Below, piece by piece: positions 12,001 to 18,000 of a stretch of 20,086 bases of DNA. The notes under the pieces are model-generated. The model did not search any database and was not told where the DNA came from. It saw only the letters and a list, made by a program, of their open reading frames with translations. Numbering within the stretch: the stretch's first letter is position 1; every line of letters starts with the position of its first letter. Origin of the DNA: Ichthyosporea sp. XGB-2017a (Eukaryota > Opisthokonta > Ichthyosporea); NCBI GenBank assembly GCA_002811675.1, contig PDIM01000001.1:1-20086 (forward strand). Direction: 5' to 3'. A program made the position numbers and the translations under genes.

Positions 12001-15000
12001 GAACTATCTTGACATCGGTTGATAATAGCTTTATCGACTTCGATTTTACGCTAGTTGATGATATGAATCACAATAATGCAGAATTTGTTGGAGAAGTTCA
12101 GGCTTCATCATTCGCTGAAGACATTACCCCCCCTATCATGACCGCTGCCGGACTTGATATTACTCTTGGCATACTGAACATTACATTCAACGAACCAGTT
12201 TTACTATCCGATGTCGACGGTAATGAGCTTAATGAAAATGATCTTTTGAGCTTTATAGTCCTCGAAAATGTCGCCAACGGGAATTCTTATGTCCTACAGT
12301 ACACCATGGAGGGAAATGTTACCAAGCGTGACCATGATACTTTCTTAAAAATAGATCTGATGAAAGGAGATTTAGACCGGCTTAAGTTTCTTGAAATACC
12401 CTCTTTATCCGACACTGTTGTTAGGATTAATGATGTGACTAGCCTGCGTGATATGAATTTTGTTGGCAAAAATGTTCCTTCGGATCGCATGCCTATTGGG
12501 ACGGTAGTAATGGAAACCATAAAGCCTTCCCTAGAGGGAATTGTATTAGACATAGAACAAGGTAAGTATCATTTGCGTGTGTGTAAAGTGTTTTACATGT
12601 ATAGATGACAAGCTAACCCAAATGTTTATTATGTTTTGAACCACTATGCACAGGGGTTCTTGAACTTCAATTTGATGAGCCGATGAGACCAGAGTCCTTT
12701 GCTCCTGAAGCATTGACAATCTATAATAATATAGCTGGCGATACTCTTTGGAAGCCAACTGCCGCTTCAGCTTCCGTTACATTTGATGTTCCAAATAGTC
12801 TCTTCGTTACATTTACGGAAACAGTGCGCCTGGATCTTTTAAGACAAACTGTTGTTGCTCGGGGATTGAGCAGTACCTTCATCAATATACCAGCAGATGT
12901 ACTTCAAGACAAGAGCCAGAATACGTGGGTTGGGACCCCAACGATAGCAGATTCTGTTCAAGGTAGGTATCACCGAATTCATCCTGGGAAATTCTAAGTA
13001 TATATTTCTTATAATTTTTATTTTCATTGGTGATATTTTTGCACACATGAAAGTTTCTTCAATTGTTCCACCGGTAGAAGATCCTGTTTTAGGAGCTTTC
13101 CTTAGTGATGGTCAACCCACTGTTATAGGGGATTCGACAACTTTGACTGCCGGATCTGAGGTTGGGTCTGGACTATTATTTGACTTTACATTGCCTGGTG
13201 GTACTGTCATTTTGAATCTTGATAACAATCAAATCACGGAGACTTTTGCTGCTACAGGAGCATTTCCTGTTTCAGTTCGCGTCCACAATTATGCAACAGA
13301 AGATACAGTAACTTTTACAGCCGTCGTACTCCAAGCTCCGTGTTCCCGGCCAGTCTTTGTTTTCCACAAAGGGGCTAGTGAATTCTTAAGGTCCCAGGAA
13401 ATAGTTATAACCATTGGTAATGTTATCGTTGATTGCCAAATCACCGACCTTGTTGATTTTGAGTGGAGTGTATATTCCGTCGATGCTTCAGGCTCCCAAG
13501 ATTATGATGATGATCTTGGTACTCCTATATTAACTGACACAGCCACCGGGCTTTTAATTCCGCCCACCACGCTTGCATATGGACGATACATAGCCCGACT
13601 TAAAATCACCATGAGAGCTACTGAACCTGCTGTTTTCAGCACAAACCAATATCGGTTTAATGTTATTGCAACTCCACTGGTTGCGTCAATTAAAGGTGGC
13701 AACGATAGAGCTGTCGGAAGAGATCAGGAAATTACTCTTGATGGCGAAAGTTTGGTGGCAGATGTAGATAATGACCCCACGCCGTTTCAATTCGAGTGGT
13801 CTTGTAGCGTTATCGGAAGCGTCGAAGCAAAAAAAGGAGATGGACTTTCAGCATGTGGATTATCAGGTATTAATCATCGAGTGGGCACGCTTGTGATTCC
13901 ACCGAGTGTTTTTACAGTTGGCGTGCGATACAAACTTACTGTTTACGCATCTAAGGGGAACCGCGAAGGTGCAGACTCTGCCGAACTCGACATTCAGAGT
14001 GGGCAGCCCCCCCAAGTGTCTATTCGTTCCAGACACGTGGAGCTTGGCAAGGTCAATGCGGATGCCAAATTTCTCCTTGAGACTTCTTGTGATTCTTGTA
14101 CACCAGCGGAAGCTGCAGTGCTCTCTTACAAGTGGACTTATTCGGTAAAAAACGGAACAGAGGAGTCACCATTTGACTTGAGTACAAGAACATTCACAAC
14201 CACTGGAGACACTAAGAAGAATCTAGGAATTCTCCCCCAAGCAATGGAAGATGGAATAATATACTCATTTAGAGTAGATGTCAATCTTCTAGGTGACATT
14301 GGATTTGGCACCTTTGATGTCAGAATCAATGACCCCCCCCGCGATGGCAATTGCGTTACGGACACGAAAGAAGGTGTTGTCTTACAAACCCAGTTCCATA
14401 TGTACTGCTCTGGCTGGGTCGACGATGTTGGTGATGGAAGCTTTACTTATACCTATATATATACTTTAGGACAGGTATCTACCAAATTCCAGTCTCTTAC
14501 TTCTACAAACTATACTGGAGCTCTTCCACTCGGTGACCCAAATGCAAACTATTCGCTTTCAATATCAGTAGAGGTAAAGGATAGATTAGGTGCGGCTACG
14601 AAATTTACCATAGGGGACGTGAAAGTATCCCCACCGCAAGGAAACCCCGCATCTCTGTTAACTGAATTTACATCGGGATCAGGAAGTGCTTTGGCTAATG
14701 CCCAAAGAGGTGGACAGCCCGCAGATGTGATTAACATTGTATCAAATGCTGTTGGCTTCTTAAATACATTTTCTTCCGAAATATCTGCAACAGGGAGGCT
14801 AATACGAACCTCAAGGGGAATCGAGTATACTGAAACAAAAGATCCTATTAGGGATGAAGTTGAACGATCAAATGCACGAAATTCATCTTCGGGAACACCC
14901 TCACCCTTTAAACAATCGATTCGACAAGTACTGCTCACTGCATTGGAAGGCATTGCATCAAATCCTTTGGTAGACGAGAATATTATGCTTTTGGGAGTCG

Positions 15001-18000
15001 AGGCATTGGCGCGTATTACTGAAGTATATAATGAGTTGACCTCAGAAGGTGTCACAACAGTAGCGAATGCAGTTGCGCACTTTGTCAAGGTAGCTGAAAC
15101 TAGAGGTTTAATTTCAGGGTCGCATGTTGCCCTTCTGGAAGTTTTGGGCAACATATTAAGAACGGCAAACTCTTTGGGTACAACAAATTCAACTACAGGA
15201 GGAAGGATCTTGCTTAGCAGAAATGCCAATTCTACATCTAGTAACTCAACGAATAGCACGGCTGCCTTTCGAAGCGAGAGTATATCTTTAACTAATAGTT
15301 TGAATACCTTGAAAGCCCTTCATCGTGACAGTATCGCTGTGGCAGAAGATGCAGAGGCTTTTAACGGAGCATACATGTCAATGCAAAATCAAAAAGTGGA
15401 ATTGGGCGAAATGCCGTCCTCGGTCAACATTGGGGATATCAATTTTGCTCTCCCGACATCTATAATTTCTACCCTTTCAGGAGGTTCCAATTCTACGAAC
15501 AGCACTGGAAACTCCTCTACAAGTGAGTTACATTTGACAATGACTACATATAATGACAATCCCAATCCCCATGGGGCATTTTCTAGTAGTCTTAATTCAA
15601 AAATTGCCGAACTGGAGCTAGGCCATACCAATGGAACCCATAGTGTAAATGATATGTCCGAGCCTATTGAAATCAATGTAACTCCTTCGTCAACCTCAGC
15701 AGTGGTATCTGATAATACTATGTACAGCGTCACCCCGAAGAATGGCACTTACCACAAGATGAATGTGACAGATAAATTTAATGCATTGGCCATTAAAGTC
15801 CGGATCCAATCTGTAAATCAAATTCAACCGCGTCCTATGCGACTAACTATTTATATGAAGAATAACAGCACGCGACCAACGTTCACGAATTATGACTTCA
15901 AAAAGACAGTTGACTTCAGCTTACAAGATGTGGTACCCCCAAACAAAACTTTACCTGACTTTGATTTCTTTATCCCAAGTACAAATCATTCGGCAGATCT
16001 TGTTTGGACTTTGGGAGTTTTTATATGGAGCGAGCCGATTGGTTTGACAGATATTCAAAACCCCTATATTGATACAAAGCTGGACAAGGATCTTATTGTG
16101 AATTATACTTGGAGCTCGTTTCAAACTAACTGTCTATTTTATAATGTGACAGAAGAAGCATGGTCACCAAATGGATGCGAAGTGTCTTTTAAGAGTACAC
16201 CTTCAAGGACAGTATGCTTATGTAACCATTTGACCTCCTTTGGTTCAGGCATGCTTGTGGCCCCAAATGCAATTGATCCTATAGGCGATGCTGCTTTGTT
16301 TGCAAACATTCTGGACAATCCTGTTGTCACAATTTTTCTTATAGTGGTGTTTACGATCTTCTTCTTTACTGGACGTTACTTGAGAAAGTTAGATGACTAT
16401 GATCTCATTAAATTGGTACCAATACCATGTGCTGATAATAAGCCAACGATGCGTCACTCATATGAGGTCACGGTTAAAACTGGGTCTGGTCTAGGAGCCG
16501 GTACGACTGCAAATGTATTCATTAGTCTTTATGGCTCGTTGTCGTACGTGGAAGGACGATCGCTTTCTCGGAGTATGTGGAGAACAGATAATTTCTCTCG
16601 AAGATCAGTTGATAAGTTTATTTTGAACACACATCAAGATCTTGGAGAAATTAACAGTATTAGAATAGAGCATGATGGCAGTGGCTATAAGCCTAGCTGG
16701 TTTTTAAGTAAGGTCATTATTAAGCCCCTTGATGAGGATGCTGGAAGGAAGAGATGGTGGTTCGAGTGTGGCAGGTGGCTTGCTGAAGACTATGATGATG
16801 GAGAAACTTTCAGGTGTCTAAACGCTATGGACGAAGCCAGCTATAACAACTTCAAAAATAGGTTGGCAAGCAAAGCTTCGCAAGACTTTTCAGACAAGCA
16901 TATTTGGTTTTCCATTTTTAATCGACCAATTACTAGTCCATTTACTCGTGTTCAGCGCTTGACCTGTATTCTAGTTTTGGTGATGACAATGATGACAGCA
17001 AGTGCAGCTTGGTATGGTACTATCCCGGAAGGGACTGGCACCGTTTTATTATTCGGTATTACAGTTGAGCACATCATTGTAGGTATGACAGTCGGTATTG
17101 TTATCGTTCCAATTAATTTGGGTATAGTATTTCTATTCAGAAAGGCTGCCCCTGGTGATACACGCAAGAGAACAAAGAAGGTTATGAACAGATTACGAAA
17201 AGAAAAATTCAAGCAAAAGACATCCACCGTAACACCATTGACATTCGATAGCGTTACTGAGGAAGATAGAGCAGCTGATAGAGAAGCTACGCTGGAAAAC
17301 TACAGGCGATTGAGTGTGGCACCTCAAATGGGCAGTAGTGGAAGACAAAGCCTAGCCAATCAAAATAGGTGGAATAGAGGTTCAAGGGTTGTCCCGTCGG
17401 ACACGTCACAGCTATCAAAGGATATAGCTGAGAAGAAGAGGCAAGGTGGACTACTTGCGCGGAGAAGAACCATTGTTCGAACAAACTCGGAAAGTTTTGA
17501 TTCCCCAGAGGAAATACAGGCCACAAGGGAGGAAAATCTAGCAAATCAAACTCTAGGCGAAATAGATACTGTATCCATCGATGGGTCTCAAACAAGTGGC
17601 AAGCAGAAGAAGCTCTGGCCTCACTGGGTCCAATATGTTGCCTATACAATTTCCTGGTGTATTATTGTGACGTGTACATACCTGACACTTCTGTATGGTC
17701 TTAAATTTGGTGCGTCTAAATCAGCGGCATGGATCAAGTCTATCTTGATCTCGATAGTAAATTCCATCCTTATAAGTCAGCCATTAAAAGTCATTGTGTT
17801 TGCAATGTTTCAGGCGAAAGTAGATAAAGACTTTGAAGAGCCTGAAGAAGCTATAGCAAAAGCGGCGGGTACAGAAGGGGACGAGGAATTTGATAAACAA
17901 GGAAATGTAGACCCGGTTACTGGACAGCAAATCTCTGCTTTTTCAAGAACCGCTGCTGTTGCTTTAACAAAAAAGACAAAAGCTGACCCAAAAACTATTG

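Larger units (their letters stand above)
1..12561 (+). other. Exon 1 (5' end outside window): repeat-encoding exon
   Basis: More than 12.5 kb of uninterrupted coding sequence in the frame of base 3. Reading left from 51, the codons give GGTFGVIEHIPDTTPVV, the usual end of a repeat unit, which shows that the exon continues off the window. The exon ends after the first base of a Gly codon (phase 1) at CAAG|GTAAGT. Without splicing the frame would run only 15 more codons, to a stop at 12606-12608, and would lose the 'LDIEQG-VLELQFDEP' continuity that splicing restores. Confidence 0.93.
3..13053 (+). repeat. Tandem array of ~35 'DEPV/DMNGN' extracellular repeat units
   Basis: The coding array has units of about 110-120 residues. 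The consensus order is LDMN, then F(D/S/N/T)EP(V/I), a variable middle often with (N/D)GL, then (I/L)KLN, then D-M-(N/A)-G-N-(P), then F-(I/V)-P-D-(T/I/V)-T-x-P. The Glu of the EP motif begins at 108, 438, 789, 1140, 1473, 1830 (EA), 2172, 2502, 2856, 3204, 3543, 3897, 4287, 4614, 4965, 5316, 5664, 6015, 6348, 6714, 7080, 7437, 7788, 8142, 8493, 8856, 9210, 9576 (ES), 9981, 10518, 10986, 11367, 11754, 12192 and 12677. Each unit starts about 54 nt before its EP. DxAGN...PDTTxP linkers with F-x-EPV strands resemble bacterial Ig-like families such as SbsA-Ig/Big_5 or SwmB. The family assignment is an inference. Many N-x-S/T sequons indicate an extracellular location. Confidence 0.9.

Noticed and set aside
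12562-12608. Stop at 12606-12608 as the real end of the repeat protein, or a frameshift/pseudogene
   Set aside because: Good GT-AG signals and restoration of the repeat consensus across 12561/12654 show a normal intron.
54-12961. Repeats as cadherin domains, because DMNGNP resembles DxNDNxP
   Set aside because: No LDRE or DxD cadherin motifs occur at the right places. The F-x-EPV strand and PDTTxP linker fit bacterial Ig-like repeats better.
12683-13049. ATGs at 12683 and 13047 as starts of separate small and large genes
   Set aside because: 12683 is within exon 2 in frame with exon 1; 13047 lies in intron 2 before the acceptor. Neither would give a signal peptide, and splicing gives one frame.
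14549-15259. 236-codon minus-strand open frame
   Set aside because: It is a shadow of the GAIN-like coding region: antisense Asn/Ser/Thr codons give few stops. No recognisable domain.
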